Of a stretch of DNA of 64,000 nt, positions 1 through 8,782 are shown piece after piece. Below the pieces are notes generated by a model. It saw only the letters and a list, made by a program, of their open reading frames with translations, made no database searches and had not been told where the DNA came from. The position numbers and the translations under genes are program-made. The DNA comes from Synechococcus sp. PCC 7336 (GTDB lineage Bacteria; Cyanobacteriota; Cyanobacteriia; Thermostichales; PCC-7336). The stretch covers positions 4,772,008 through 4,836,007 of the forward strand of contig NZ_CM001776.1 of assembly GCF_000332275.1 (NCBI RefSeq), read 5' to 3'. Within the stretch, counting starts at the first letter, position 1. Each line of letters opens with the position of its first letter.

Positions 1-129
1 GAGGAGTTGATAGCGGTAGAAGCTGAGACTTACGCCCAGTTAGTTCGTGTCGGTCGTCTCAATGTCGAACTCTCGCCTGTATTGGAATTCGAGTCTTTAG
101 AGAAGTCTGCCGACCCCGAGTTGGCTTAG
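1..129 (+). CDS. C-terminal end of an unidentified protein (partial)
   Basis: An open frame enters from the left edge and ends at TAG 127-129, leaving 42 residues of C-terminus. The visible tail is acidic, begins EELIAVEAETYAQ and ends with PELA. No family can be named from this fragment. It runs convergently with the next gene, which ends at 168 on the other strand, with 38 bases between the stops. Confidence 0.5.
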   Translation, partial: EELIAVEAETYAQLVRVGRLNVELSPVLEFESLEKSADPELA

Positions 130-167
130 GCGATCGCTCTCCACGCTAACTGATTCACTGACAAGCC

Positions 168-1142
168 CTAAGTTGATGTAGAGTGACTCAAATCTGCCAA
201 ATGAAATAAACCATCTCCCTGGTTTGTTAGGGGGTTCTGTGCGTGACCAATCACTAATCCGTGCAAAGAAGCACGGATCTTGACATTTTTTTCGCCAAAG
301 GCGTCGGAAATAAATCCTAAAGTTTGCCCCTTGGCGACTGTCTGACCCAGCTCTACTTCTCTGTGGAAAATACCGCCGCGAGAAGCCCGAATCCATTTTG
401 TTTGGGTCACTTCCAGAGGAGGTTTAGATAACTCATTCAAGTCTGACTCGTACATTCCCAGTACTGACATCACCCGAAAAATGCCTTCTACTCCGGCCCG
501 AATCGCTTTGGCATCGAAGCGGAGAGCTTCTCCTCCCTCGTAGAGCAAAATAGAATTGCCGCGATGGGCTGCTGCCTGACGGAGGGAACCATCCCTCGTC
601 GCGGCGTGAATAATGACGGGAGTTCCAAAGGCTCGGGCGCAACGATAGGTCTCTGGATCTTGTAAGTCAGCCCGCAGTTGAGGCAAGTTGGTGCGGTGAT
701 GGGATGCTGTATGTAAATCGATGCCGTGGGTACAGTGGCTGACCACTTCTTGCAAGAACAAGTGTGCGAGGCGAGAGCCTAGCGATCCTCTGGCCGAGCC
801 TGGAAACAAACGGTTCAGATCGCGCCGATCTGGCAGATAGCGAGATTGTTCGATAAATCCGAACACGTTCACAATCGGAACGGCAATCAGGGCACCCCTC
901 AGTCGTTTGGGCTTAATGCGAGCTAAAACCTGTCGAATAATCTCGACACCATTGATTTCATCGCCATGAATGGCGGCACTCAGCCACAGTCGAGGCCCCT
1001 CGTAGCGGCCATTGATCGCTGTCACGGGCAAAGACAGCATCGTCTGGGTTGGCAGGCGGGCAACAGGAATTTCGAAGCGCTGCTGGGTGCCAGGAGTCAC
1101 GGTCACTCCAGCAATTTCAAATATGGGGGCAGGGGCTTTCAT
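168..1142 (-). CDS. Succinylglutamate desuccinylase/aspartoacylase-family zinc hydrolase
   Basis: This is a predicted zinc-dependent amidohydrolase of the AstE/AspA (M14-like) family, about 324 residues, a normal length. The zinc-binding HGDE motif lies near residue 60 (AAIHGDEINGVEI), followed by DLNRLFPG and a second metal histidine region HGIDLHTASHH. ATG at 1142 is chosen over a TTG one codon upstream. It lies 11 bases downstream of a rimK-like ATP-grasp ligase on the same strand. This pairing is common in bacteria and suggests that one enzyme adds and the other removes an amino acid from a protein or peptide. The actual substrate cannot be read from sequence. N-acetylaspartate or succinylglutamate hydrolysis are family possibilities, but the context argues for a RimK-linked role. 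Confidence 0.85.
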   Translation of the reverse strand: MKAPAPIFEIAGVTVTPGTQQRFEIPVARLPTQTMLSLPVTAINGRYEGPRLWLSAAIHGDEINGVEIIRQVLARIKPKRLRGALIAVPIVNVFGFIEQSRYLPDRRDLNRLFPGSARGSLGSRLAHLFLQEVVSHCTHGIDLHTASHHRTNLPQLRADLQDPETYRCARAFGTPVIIHAATRDGSLRQAAAHRGNSILLYEGGEALRFDAKAIRAGVEGIFRVMSVLGMYESDLNELSKPPLEVTQTKWIRASRGGIFHREVELGQTVAKGQTLGFISDAFGEKNVKIRASLHGLVIGHAQNPLTNQGDGLFHLADLSHSTST

Positions 1143-1153
1143 CAACTCACGCC

Positions 1154-2059
1154 TCAGTATTGGACGCGATCGCGCTTGTTCCCCGGAGCGGCATTTTTCT
1201 CAATAAATGCAACGATCTTGCCCGCAACATCTACCCCCGTTGCAGCCTCGATCCCTTCCAATCCAGGGGAAGAATTGACCTCCATAATCACAGGGCCGTG
1301 GTTGGAGCGCAGCAGATCCACTCCAGCAACTTGCAGTCCCATCGCTTTGGCAGCCCGAACTGCCGTGCTGCGTTCTTCTGGGGTGAGCTTGATGGCAGAA
1401 GCCGAGCCCCCGCGATGGATGTTCGAGCGAAATTCTCCTGGAGCACCCTGACGCTGCATAGAAGCGATTACCTTTTCCCCCACCACAAAGCAGCGGAGAT
1501 CGGCTCCTCCTGCCTCTTTAATAAACTCTTGTACCAAAATATTGGCATCTAAGCCCCGAAAGGCTTCAATTACTGACTTAGCTGCCGATCTCGTTTCTGC
1601 CAGCACGACTCCAATGCCCTGCGTTCCCTCCAGCAGTTTAATCACTAGTGGAGCTCCACCCACTGTATCGATCAAACCCTCGATATCTTTGGTGGAGTGG
1701 GCAAATCCAGTCACGGGCAAGCCAATTCCCTGGCGAGTTAGGATTTGCAAACAGCGTAGTTTATCTCTCGAACGGGCGATCGCTTGAGAGCTATTGGCTA
1801 CAAAAACTTCCATGACTTCAAATTGCCGAACCACCGCCGTTCCATAAAAGGTTTGAGAGGCTCCAATGCGGGGAATAATTGCATCAAAATCTTCTAAAGG
1901 TTCGCCTTGATAAATAATTTTAGGGTTATGGGCAGTAATATTCATATAGCAGCGCAAGTAGTCAATTACTTTGACTGTATGTCCGCGCTCTTCACTAGCT
2001 TCTTTGAGGCGACGAGTCGAGTAGAGCGATTCCTTTTGGGATAAGATGGCGATTTTCAT
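1154..2059 (-). CDS. rimK: RimK-type ATP-grasp ligase (ribosomal protein S6 glutamate ligase family)
   Basis: At 301 residues this matches RimK in length and start (MKIAILSQ). Family RimK enzymes are cytoplasmic and use ATP to attach glutamate residues to the C-terminus of ribosomal protein S6 or related targets. Visible signatures are the pre-ATP-grasp segment [11 protein letters not shown], the ATP-grasp core around [11 protein letters not shown] and VQEFI, and the metal-binding end [15 protein letters not shown]. It is the first gene of a two-gene unit with the downstream aspartoacylase-like hydrolase. The 224-base region upstream is AT-rich and shared divergently with the next gene. The ligase fold is certain; the S6 substrate is assigned by homology only. 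Confidence 0.88.
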   Translation of the reverse strand: MKIAILSQKESLYSTRRLKEASEERGHTVKVIDYLRCYMNITAHNPKIIYQGEPLEDFDAIIPRIGASQTFYGTAVVRQFEVMEVFVANSSQAIARSRDKLRCLQILTRQGIGLPVTGFAHSTKDIEGLIDTVGGAPLVIKLLEGTQGIGVVLAETRSAAKSVIEAFRGLDANILVQEFIKEAGGADLRCFVVGEKVIASMQRQGAPGEFRSNIHRGGSASAIKLTPEERSTAVRAAKAMGLQVAGVDLLRSNHGPVIMEVNSSPGLEGIEAATGVDVAGKIVAFIEKNAAPGNKRDRVQY

Positions 2060-2283
2060 AAGATTACCTAATATGTCTGTTCGAGCGCCTTTTCTTTGCT
2101 TTTACTCATTTAATAATCTTATCATAAATGTCAAAAAAGATTGAAAAAAATTAGAAAATTTCTGTCTGGCTCAGCTCAAATTTGATTTGCCCCATATCTC
2201 TAACTCCTTTGCTCATCCCGTGCTGTCGAGGGCATTCAACTGGTGTACAACAGGTGTATAGAGAAAGATTGCCGAGCTTCAAA

Positions 2284-2844
2284 ATGGTATGTATCTCCAC
2301 CAAGTTTGCGCCTTGTTTGAGTTTCCAGCGGAGTTTGTGCGGGGTCTGCTGGGCGATCGCCATTCTACTGACGGTCTCAGTTTATTGGAATGGGCTGGCT
2401 TCGCCCGCGATCGCTCGTCTGGATTTCGTGCAAGAGGCTCCGGGGCAGATGCTCTACAAGTCGTTTCAATCCCTTAAAGACGATGCGGGACGACCTTGGC
2501 AGGCGATCGCCTTCAAACGATCGTTTCCCGATGGCAGTGCTTGGATGTTGTTGCGGCTAGTGGGGTTTCCCGGTGGGGTGGAGGTGCAGCGAGGAAAAGC
2601 CTTGAGGCTGACGAACTATCGCGGGCAAACGTTTGTGGCGACCGATGCCTCCGAGCGAGTGTTTGCGGATAATATCGTGCCTGCGAATGTGGGGCAATTC
2701 GATATTGCTGCCATTGTGTCGCAGGTGGATGCGAATGCGCCGTTGAAGTTGGTTTTGCCAACGCTGGATGGAGATGTGGCAATTGCGGTGCCTGTGGGGG
2801 CGATCGAAGAATGGCAAACGGTCGCGTACCGAGAAGCCAAATAG
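2284..2844 (+). CDS. DUF3122-type exported cyanobacterial protein
   Basis: About 186 residues from ATG 2284, which was chosen because a hydrophobic segment (CWAIAILLTVSVYW) then sits in signal-peptide position, followed by an Ala-rich region ASPAIA that could be a cleavage site. The mature part contains SFQSLKDDAGRPWQAIAFKR and a basic/aromatic core typical of the cyanobacterial DUF3122 family, whose function is unknown. The product is probably exported to the periplasm or lumen. The open frame extends upstream to 2182 with no convincing start. It is divergent from rimK. Confidence 0.7.
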   Translation: MVCISTKFAPCLSFQRSLCGVCWAIAILLTVSVYWNGLASPAIARLDFVQEAPGQMLYKSFQSLKDDAGRPWQAIAFKRSFPDGSAWMLLRLVGFPGGVEVQRGKALRLTNYRGQTFVATDASERVFADNIVPANVGQFDIAAIVSQVDANAPLKLVLPTLDGDVAIAVPVGAIEEWQTVAYREAK

Positions 2845-3073
2845 AGTCTAACGAAGAATTGTTCTCGGATACCTATCGAGTGATTTACATTGCGAGCGCC
2901 ACTCTTGTAGGGTGCGTGATGCTGTCGACAACCTCCAACCTAATCCCCAGTCGTCGGTTGTTCCCTGTGGTAAAGTGATAAACTATCCCCATTCGGCAGC
3001 TTTTTGTTTGTCTTCCGACCAAATCTGAGTAGCTCTTCAAAAAAGCATACTTTTAGTGCTATTGAAAATCTTC

Positions 3074-3805
3074 ATGAATCAAAAATCTTATCTTTCAGAG
3101 AAGCCGATTGAAACTAAAGAAAGGCTAATATTTGCCCTTGACTTTGATGGACGTGAAGCAGCAAAGTCAATGGTTGAAACATTAGGAGATTCAGTTGAAT
3201 TTTATAAGCTCGGTCTAGAGATGTTCATGGCAGGCGGCTACTATGACATGGTATCTTGGCTCGTCGATCGCGGCAAGAAAGTTTTCGTCGATCTGAAGTT
3301 TTTTGATGTCCCTCAGACGGTTGGATCTGCTGTTAAACAGCTAAAAGACAAGGGAGCCATATTTGCGACAGTGCATGGGAACGATGCAATTTTGGAAGCA
3401 GCGGTTCGAGCGAAAGGCGAATTAAAAATTTTAGCTGTAACCGTCTTAACTAGCCTAGACAGGGGCGATCTGAATGACTTGGGATTTCAGTGTGATGTTG
3501 AAGAGTTGGTTCTTTCGAGAGCAAAAAGAGCTCTTAGCTTGGGATGTGACGGTGTTATTTCTTCTGGGTTAGAAGCAAGGGAGTTAAGAAGCGATTTAGG
3601 GAAAAATTTTTTGGTCGTCACACCAGGTATAAGACCAGTCGACAATACTGACGATCAAAAGCGCACCGTTGATATCGAAGCAGCATTTCTCAATGGTGCG
3701 GATTATATTGTTGTCGGCAGGCCGATTAAGTATGCGGCTAATCCTTATCAGACGGCCTGTGAGTTTCAACGACGCATCAAGGATCTCTTTGAAGCTGAAC
3801 GTTAG
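3074..3805 (+). CDS. pyrF: Orotidine 5'-phosphate decarboxylase
   Basis: This enzyme converts OMP to UMP in the last step of de novo pyrimidine synthesis. The catalytic DLKFFD motif (the DxKxxD tetrad) lies near residue 67, LIFALD opens the barrel, and the phosphate-binding loop VVGRPI is at the C-terminus. Length of 243 residues is normal. ATG 3074 is preferred over an upstream non-ATG start at 3056. Base composition is unusual: no full GCGATCGC occurs in the gene, and AT-rich codons such as aaa, gaa and tta are frequent compared with both neighbours. Its FDVPQTV variant of the signature also looks unlike the form I expect in cyanobacteria, so horizontal acquisition is possible. Its stop overlaps the convergent DUF1823 gene. 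Confidence 0.9.
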   Translation: MNQKSYLSEKPIETKERLIFALDFDGREAAKSMVETLGDSVEFYKLGLEMFMAGGYYDMVSWLVDRGKKVFVDLKFFDVPQTVGSAVKQLKDKGAIFATVHGNDAILEAAVRAKGELKILAVTVLTSLDRGDLNDLGFQCDVEELVLSRAKRALSLGCDGVISSGLEARELRSDLGKNFLVVTPGIRPVDNTDDQKRTVDIEAAFLNGADYIVVGRPIKYAANPYQTACEFQRRIKDLFEAER

Positions 3806-4185
3806 TCACTATCATCCTTGCCGCTAGGCGATATTTGCGCCGTCAAGCGAAAGAGTAGCCAATTCGCTGCAGTCGCCCGCCGAGTTTTTTGGGGTGTGAG
3901 TTCGTGGACTTGGTAGCCCTGAAAATCGAGTCGTTCTTTGAGGAGTTGTTTGTATTCCTTTGGGATAGAGCGGGTCAGCGCAATCGTGTCGGGGCGGCTG
4001 CCGATGAAGTTGGGAGCTTCGACCTCGTGCCAAGGAGGCTCGGCAGTTGATGCATCCCACCGATCTGTGTCGGGATCGTAGCTATAGTTGAGCGATCTCC
4101 AGACCAAAGCATTCACCACCTCGTCTTCGAGATCGCCGTTCAAAATGGCCCAAATCGTATCCACTGATAGATTGGGAAGCTCCAT
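3802..4185 (-). CDS. DUF1823 family protein
   Basis: A 127-residue soluble protein beginning MELPNLSVDTIWAI. It closely follows the pattern of the cyanobacterial and plastid-lineage DUF1823 family: an N-terminal DTIWAILN segment, a central SRPDTIALTRSIP and a C-terminal PQKTRRATAANWLL block. Function is unknown. ATG 4185 is preferred to GTG 4191 because AAGG lies about seven bases before the ATG. The gene converges on pyrF and the two stops overlap by 4 bases. Confidence 0.8.
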   Translation of the reverse strand: MELPNLSVDTIWAILNGDLEDEVVNALVWRSLNYSYDPDTDRWDASTAEPPWHEVEAPNFIGSRPDTIALTRSIPKEYKQLLKERLDFQGYQVHELTPQKTRRATAANWLLFRLTAQISPSGKDDSD

Positions 4186-4335
4186 AGTCACACCTTATAT
4201 ATTGACTCTCATCTCTATATTGACCCCCACGTCGAGCCAGGGCGAGATCTTCTCATCGCAAAACTATGGACTTTCGCGTATGCCCCCCTATTGCCGAATC
4301 GCTAGGATAGTCATGAAGTCCCCAGCATCATCCCC

Positions 4336-5598
4336 ATGAGCTCGATGTCTCCCCTCAAACTTGCGGCGATCGCGATCGTGACTAGCCTGCTGAGCATGCA
4401 GATGGCTAGCCCCAGTTGGGCCGAATTGCGCAGTAGTCCTAAAGAGATCGTGGACGAGGTTTGGCAGCTCGTCAATCGAGAATTTGTGGATACTGGCTAT
4501 AACGGTCAAGATTGGCTGCAGCAGCGTGCCGAGCTACTCGCGCGCGAGTACGTCACCGACGAAGACGCCTACGACACCATTCGCGATCTGCTGGGAACGC
4601 TGGACGATCCTTTCACGCGCTTTTTAGATCCCGATGCATTTGCTTCTATGCGTATTGAAACCTCCGGGCGACTGACGGGGGTAGGAATGCAGTTGGCGGT
4701 AGATGCGGACACCGAAGACATTGTGGTGATTGCCCCGAACGAAGGCTTCCCGGCAGCGGAAGCAGGCATTTTAAGCGGGGATGCCATTGTGGCTGTGGAT
4801 GGGGTGAGTACAGAGGGTATGGACATCTTAGAAGCGGTCAATCTGATTCGGGGTCAGGTGGGCACATCCGTCACCCTCTCCGTCCGCCGCCAGGGCGAAG
4901 TACTGGATTTCACTATGGTACGCCAGGTGATTTCGTTACCTGCCGTTCGCCACGACCTGCGTCGCATCGGCTCAGACACGATCGGGTACATTCGCATTTC
5001 TCAGTTCAGCAGCAACGCCGCCCGAGAGATGCGAGCCGCTCTGGAAGAGCTGGAGGAGGCCGGGGCGCAGGGGTACGTGCTCGATCTGCGCTCCAATCCT
5101 GGGGGACTGCTGTTTTCCAGCACTGAAATTGCCCGCATGTTTGTGGATGATGGGGCTCTCGTGCAGGTGGTCGATCGCCAGGGGGTGCGCGAACAGGTGT
5201 TGGCCCACAATCGCGCTCTTTCCGATAAGCCCATTGTGGTTTTAATCAACGGCGGTTCTGCCAGCGCCAGCGAAATTTTAGCCGGTGCTCTACAAGACAA
5301 CGATCGCGCCACACTGGTAGGCACGACGACATTTGGCAAAGGATCTGTCCAGGCGGTTCACGCTCTGTCGGGGGGGGCGGGCTTGGCCCTCACCACGGCG
5401 CGCTATCGCACTCCTTCAGGACGGGATATTCATCAGGTGGGGATCGACCCCGATGTGGAAGTCGAACTCACTGTCGCCGATATTGCCCAGCTCGATCTCA
5501 CGCCTGCCGACATCGGTACCCAAACCGATCCTCAATATGCCGCTGCCATTCGCGTGTTGACGCCGATGTTGGCTGCTGGTTGGAGGGCAGGCAGCTAA
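4336..5598 (+). CDS. ctp: Carboxyl-terminal processing protease (S41), exported
   Basis: A 420-residue S41 protease. The N-terminus has a signal peptide (LAAIAIVTSLLSM, then ASPSWA). A CTPA N-terminal helical segment follows (EVWQLVNREFVD), then a PDZ domain around residues 105-190 (GMQLAV to VDG), and the S41 catalytic domain. The catalytic serine is in GGSASASE and the lysine in FGKGSVQ. In cyanobacteria CtpA matures the photosystem II D1 protein in the lumen while CtpB and CtpC have other envelope roles. I cannot tell which paralogue this is. A diverged copy of its last codons reappears at 6421-6480. Confidence 0.9.
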   Translation: MSSMSPLKLAAIAIVTSLLSMQMASPSWAELRSSPKEIVDEVWQLVNREFVDTGYNGQDWLQQRAELLAREYVTDEDAYDTIRDLLGTLDDPFTRFLDPDAFASMRIETSGRLTGVGMQLAVDADTEDIVVIAPNEGFPAAEAGILSGDAIVAVDGVSTEGMDILEAVNLIRGQVGTSVTLSVRRQGEVLDFTMVRQVISLPAVRHDLRRIGSDTIGYIRISQFSSNAAREMRAALEELEEAGAQGYVLDLRSNPGGLLFSSTEIARMFVDDGALVQVVDRQGVREQVLAHNRALSDKPIVVLINGGSASASEILAGALQDNDRATLVGTTTFGKGSVQAVHALSGGAGLALTTARYRTPSGRDIHQVGIDPDVEVELTVADIAQLDLTPADIGTQTDPQYAAAIRVLTPMLAAGWRAGS

Positions 5599-5646
5599 CA
5601 TTGCTGCTTCCCGAGCTGATGGGTTTTCTGCTGCGTCCTACTGCTG

Positions 5647-6372
5647 TTAGAGGCGAATGGGCTCGTCGCGACTGGGCACATCCAACCTGAACGATCGCGT
5701 CAGATTGGCGGCAGGGACCGCAATCTCCAGTCGTACGGGAGCGGACACTGCAGCGGCACTAAAGGTGAATGTGAGGGTGCTGCGATCGCGATCGCCCAAC
5801 CGTGCCCTTCTGGTCTGACTGCGGCCTGTTGCACTGCGCAGCGTTGCTTCCAGCACTACATCCTCAGTGCCGCGAGGGGCCACAACCATCACACTGGCGG
5901 TATATTCCGATGGAAATGTGGTGTTGTATTGTCTGGCACTGGGTCTGGCGGGGATGCCCGAGGACGAACCGAGCCTGAAGGTGTTGCGGCGGGGACGACC
6001 TGCAAACGGAGGGGGCGGGCCGGTGGCGACAACGCGGACTCGTCGGATTTGGATACTGCCGAGGTCGAGCTCGGCTGCCTCGATGCGTTCGACATTTGCT
6101 CTCAAAATCTGAGGGCTCGGCGTTTCAGCGGGTTCGGGCACTGGGGTAGGAGTCGCGGCAGCCAATTGTTCGAGCCGATCGCGATATGCCTGCAGCTCTG
6201 CCCATCGCTCGGGCTCGGCTGCCATCAACTCGTCCACAATGGCGATCGCCTCTCCCCAGGCTCGATCGCCTACGGCACGGTCCAGTTGCTGGTGCAACTC
6301 CAAGGCGGTCCGAGCGATCGCCGGAGCGATCGATAAGCTCAATACAACGATCGCCAATAGTAAATTTCGCAC
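5647..6372 (-). CDS. Exported hypothetical protein with N-terminal helical region
   Basis: 241 residues with a clear signal peptide (MRNLLLAIVVLSLSIAPAIA). A helical segment rich in Glu/Ala/Arg (about residues 22-75) could be a single TPR-like hairpin. A proline-rich linker (TPTPVPEPAETPSP) and a C-terminal beta-rich domain follow, with a region resembling extracellular Ig-like or adhesin folds (TLTFTFSAAAV). I do not recognise the family. The gene faces ctp tail to tail. It is bracketed by two related segments, the genuine ctp end at 5544-5609 and a diverged copy at 6421-6480, suggesting it arrived in a duplication or insertion event. Confidence 0.65.
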   Translation of the reverse strand: MRNLLLAIVVLSLSIAPAIARTALELHQQLDRAVGDRAWGEAIAIVDELMAAEPERWAELQAYRDRLEQLAAATPTPVPEPAETPSPQILRANVERIEAAELDLGSIQIRRVRVVATGPPPPFAGRPRRNTFRLGSSSGIPARPSARQYNTTFPSEYTASVMVVAPRGTEDVVLEATLRSATGRSQTRRARLGDRDRSTLTFTFSAAAVSAPVRLEIAVPAANLTRSFRLDVPSRDEPIRL

Positions 6373-6420
6373 GACCTTACTCCAGCATCATTCCCATCCT
6401 AGGCAAGATGCCCAATCGCA

Positions 6421-6480
6421 TGCCATTCGCGTGCTGAGGCTGGTGTTGGCCGCCGGCTGGAGGAGGCGATTGCTGCTTGC
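6421..6480 (+). pseudogene. Diverged copy of the ctp 3' end
   Basis: The segment aligns with the end of ctp (5544-5609). A shared run begins at TGCCATTCGCGTG, and the following 30 bases match at 23 positions by my count, ending GGAGG; both copies then reach ATTGCTGCTT. In protein terms it reads AIRVLRLVLAAGW against AIRVLTPMLAAGW in Ctp. There is no start or upstream Ctp sequence, so it is a remnant and not a gene. Confidence 0.6.
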
Positions 6481-6584
6481 TGTAAATTGGAGTTCTCAAC
6501 CGCGCAGCAAGCGAGCCGCGATCGCCTCTGTAGGTCTGATGTCGACCCGTTAAGGTAGAGATAGATTCTGCAGGAGAAGCTGCT

Positions 6585-7286
6585 ATGAGTGCTAAACCTT
6601 GGCCCGTATTGGCGGTGGCAGCAGTGGCGATCGCTCTGGGAGCCTGCAACGATACCGGACAATTGGAAAAAACGGGCAACTGCCCCGGTTGCAATCTCAA
6701 CCGCGTCGATTTGCAGGGGGCCGATCTCGATCGGGCCAATCTGATCGATGCAGAATTCGAGCGGGCGGATCTGCAGGCGGCCAATTTAGTCGATGCCGAT
6801 CTAGAGGGAGCCCAACTGGCTAATGCCAATCTCCGCTATGCCAATTTGGCAGGAGCCAACCTCTCGGGGGCCAATCTGCGCGGAGCCAATCTCGCGGGAG
6901 CGGATCTGCGGCGGACGAACTTCGAGCGGGCCAATTTAGCCGGGGCGGATCTGCGGGATATCGAGTGGGGGCAGGAGGATATTGGCAGTGCGATCGCCGC
7001 AGGGGTTCCCCTCTGGGCGGAGGTTCTTCGCGAAGCCATTATGCGTCAAGCGGAGGTGGAAGAAGACCAGCTCTTCGAGCCTGACGGTGCGATCGACCTC
7101 GACGATCGAGATTTGGCCAAAATGCTCTTCATTTCAGCGCTGATTCAGGGCACTGATATTGCCGAGTCCCAAATTCAGGAAACCCTCGCGCCGTTGCCCA
7201 ACTTCCGCAATGCCCTTTACGATCGCAACACTCAATTCCCCAACGGCTTCAATCCTGACGATGCGCAAATGCGAGAGATCGAATAG
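6585..7286 (+). CDS. Pentapeptide-repeat lipoprotein
   Basis: 233 residues. The N-terminus is a lipoprotein signal with lipobox LGAC (Cys at about residue 21), so the product should be membrane-anchored after acylation by Lgt, encoded at 43136. Residues 35-125 are about 18 pentapeptide repeats of the A(D/N)LxX pattern (GADLDRANL, GANLSGANL), predicting a right-handed quadrilateral beta-helix. A C-terminal acidic domain of about 100 residues follows, containing DRDLAKMLFISALIQG. AGGAG stands 8 bases before ATG 6585. Such proteins are abundant in cyanobacteria and mostly of unknown role. Confidence 0.85.
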   Translation: MSAKPWPVLAVAAVAIALGACNDTGQLEKTGNCPGCNLNRVDLQGADLDRANLIDAEFERADLQAANLVDADLEGAQLANANLRYANLAGANLSGANLRGANLAGADLRRTNFERANLAGADLRDIEWGQEDIGSAIAAGVPLWAEVLREAIMRQAEVEEDQLFEPDGAIDLDDRDLAKMLFISALIQGTDIAESQIQETLAPLPNFRNALYDRNTQFPNGFNPDDAQMREIE

Positions 7287-7360
7287 ATCTGCATCAACCC
7301 ACTGCAAGCTTGCCTGACAATGCATTGACCCCCTCGACATTTGCCCGCAACCGGCGCGAC

Positions 7361-8044
7361 CTAACCTAGATCGCGCAACAGATCCGCCAAGCGATTTTTC
7401 TGCAGTACATAGACCCCGCGCAGCTTGCCCGGTCCAATGCGGACGGAGGCCCGCGAGAAAGCCAAAATAGGGGTGACAAATGGCCATTGCTTCAATTGCT
7501 GGACCGCTTTTGCCTGCCTCAGCGTTTGGGCCAGAAAATCGTTCTCGAAGTCGTAGATCTCTTGACCGTACTGCCTGCGCAGCCGCTCGCCGTCTTTTAT
7601 GACGTGGCCGCGATGGGATTTAACCTCGATCGCATAGGCGTTGCCCCGAGGAGATCGGCACACCACATCCACATCCCCCACGCTCAGAATCTTGAGGCCG
7701 TACTCAATCGCCCACCCTTCAGTTTTGAGTTGAGAGAGCTCGGCGGCAATGCCTTCCTCCCCCTTTGCCCCCTGGATAACCCGATCGCCTTGCCGCCACA
7801 GCAAAACTCCGTAAGCGAGTTGAGAGATCGCCAGCAGTGCAAAGATTGCATAAACGTAAACAGGCACCCGCACGGGCGTTTCCCCGACGATCCTGAATGC
7901 CTCGTTCAGGTTCTGGAAATAGTAGTGGAGCACAAACGATGCAATGAAGGTTAACCCAGCAGCCCCAAACACCTGTATAGCGCGAATGCGACGAGCTAAG
8001 GCGAGCGAGTGAGGATTGCGACCGGCATGTGGGCGAAAAGACAT
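7361..8044 (-). CDS. NERD-domain membrane protein (nuclease-related)
   Basis: 227 residues with two N-terminal membrane helices (FGAAGLTFIASFVLHYY and VYVYAIFALLAISQLAY). A cytoplasmic NERD domain follows: GAKGEEGIAAEL near residue 97, GDVDVVCRS, and the EVKSHRG box expected for the PD-(D/E)XK-like fold. NERD proteins are predicted nucleases with few characterised members. It converges with the pentapeptide gene and stands next to a NYN-domain gene on the same strand, 87 bases downstream of that gene's stop. Confidence 0.8.
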   Translation of the reverse strand: MSFRPHAGRNPHSLALARRIRAIQVFGAAGLTFIASFVLHYYFQNLNEAFRIVGETPVRVPVYVYAIFALLAISQLAYGVLLWRQGDRVIQGAKGEEGIAAELSQLKTEGWAIEYGLKILSVGDVDVVCRSPRGNAYAIEVKSHRGHVIKDGERLRRQYGQEIYDFENDFLAQTLRQAKAVQQLKQWPFVTPILAFSRASVRIGPGKLRGVYVLQKNRLADLLRDLG

Positions 8045-8131
8045 GGCTGGTGAGAAGCCTAGAGGTCCAGTAGGATGAAGCTTGCGCTAGGTGATGTTAG
8101 GTGGCTCAAACTACTCTCATCTAGTGTCTGG

Positions 8132-8782
8132 CTACCAATTTGCAGGCTTCCTGATGTTTCGCCCTGAAGCTCCTGTGAGACTCTGAGGAAATTGAGCCTT
8201 TGAAAGCAGCACTGTTGGTAAACTTTTATGCTTGTCAGCAACCCGCCTCAATTCTCTTGCTGCTCCTCGTCTACGATCAGACGCAGGAATATAGACAGTA
8301 ACTTTGATCGCTGGATGTCTTTTCTTGACTAGCTTCACCGCTGGTACTAAATCGGAGTCACCCGAAACAAGAACTATGCGGTCACAGGCACCTTGATATG
8401 CATCATCTAGCATTTGTAGAGCAATATTGACATCCGTTCCTTTTTCTTCAGGAACCTTATAGGATTTCTTGCCTTGATAGCCACACCCATTTATTTTGCA
8501 GCGCAAAGTTTTGAGTTTATACAGCCCGAATACCATTTCAATGAGCGGCAAAGTGGCTAGCGCATCAAAGTAGGTTTCTTGCCTGGCTAGCTGGTTTCCG
8601 CTGACTTTTGCGGTAAAGTACCAAATTTTTTTTATATCATCAGCCTGTCTAAGCAGCTTGAAATATTTCTGTAGATCTAGCCACTTATGAGGAGTGCCCT
8701 TGACTGCACCATAATAGAAATTGAAGCCATCTATATATATGATGCTACGTTTAGCCAAAGTTGCTTGCCTTTCCAAAAACAA
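8132..8782 (-). CDS. NYN-domain (LabA/PIN-like) RNase-type protein
   Basis: 216 residues. The NYN/PIN-like fold is visible: IIYIDGFNFYYG carries the first acidic metal ligand, EEKGTDVNIALQMLDDAY the second, and VLVSGDSDLVPAV the third. NYN proteins are usually metal-dependent RNases; the cyanobacterial LabA relatives affect circadian output. Two Cys (CKINGC) may form a small metal site. The true start may be within the first ten residues, before AKRSIIYIDG. AT content is higher than in neighbouring genes and no GCGATCGC occurs, suggesting transfer. Confidence 0.85.
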   Translation of the reverse strand: MFLERQATLAKRSIIYIDGFNFYYGAVKGTPHKWLDLQKYFKLLRQADDIKKIWYFTAKVSGNQLARQETYFDALATLPLIEMVFGLYKLKTLRCKINGCGYQGKKSYKVPEEKGTDVNIALQMLDDAYQGACDRIVLVSGDSDLVPAVKLVKKRHPAIKVTVYIPASDRRRGAARELRRVADKHKSLPTVLLSKAQFPQSLTGASGRNIRKPANW

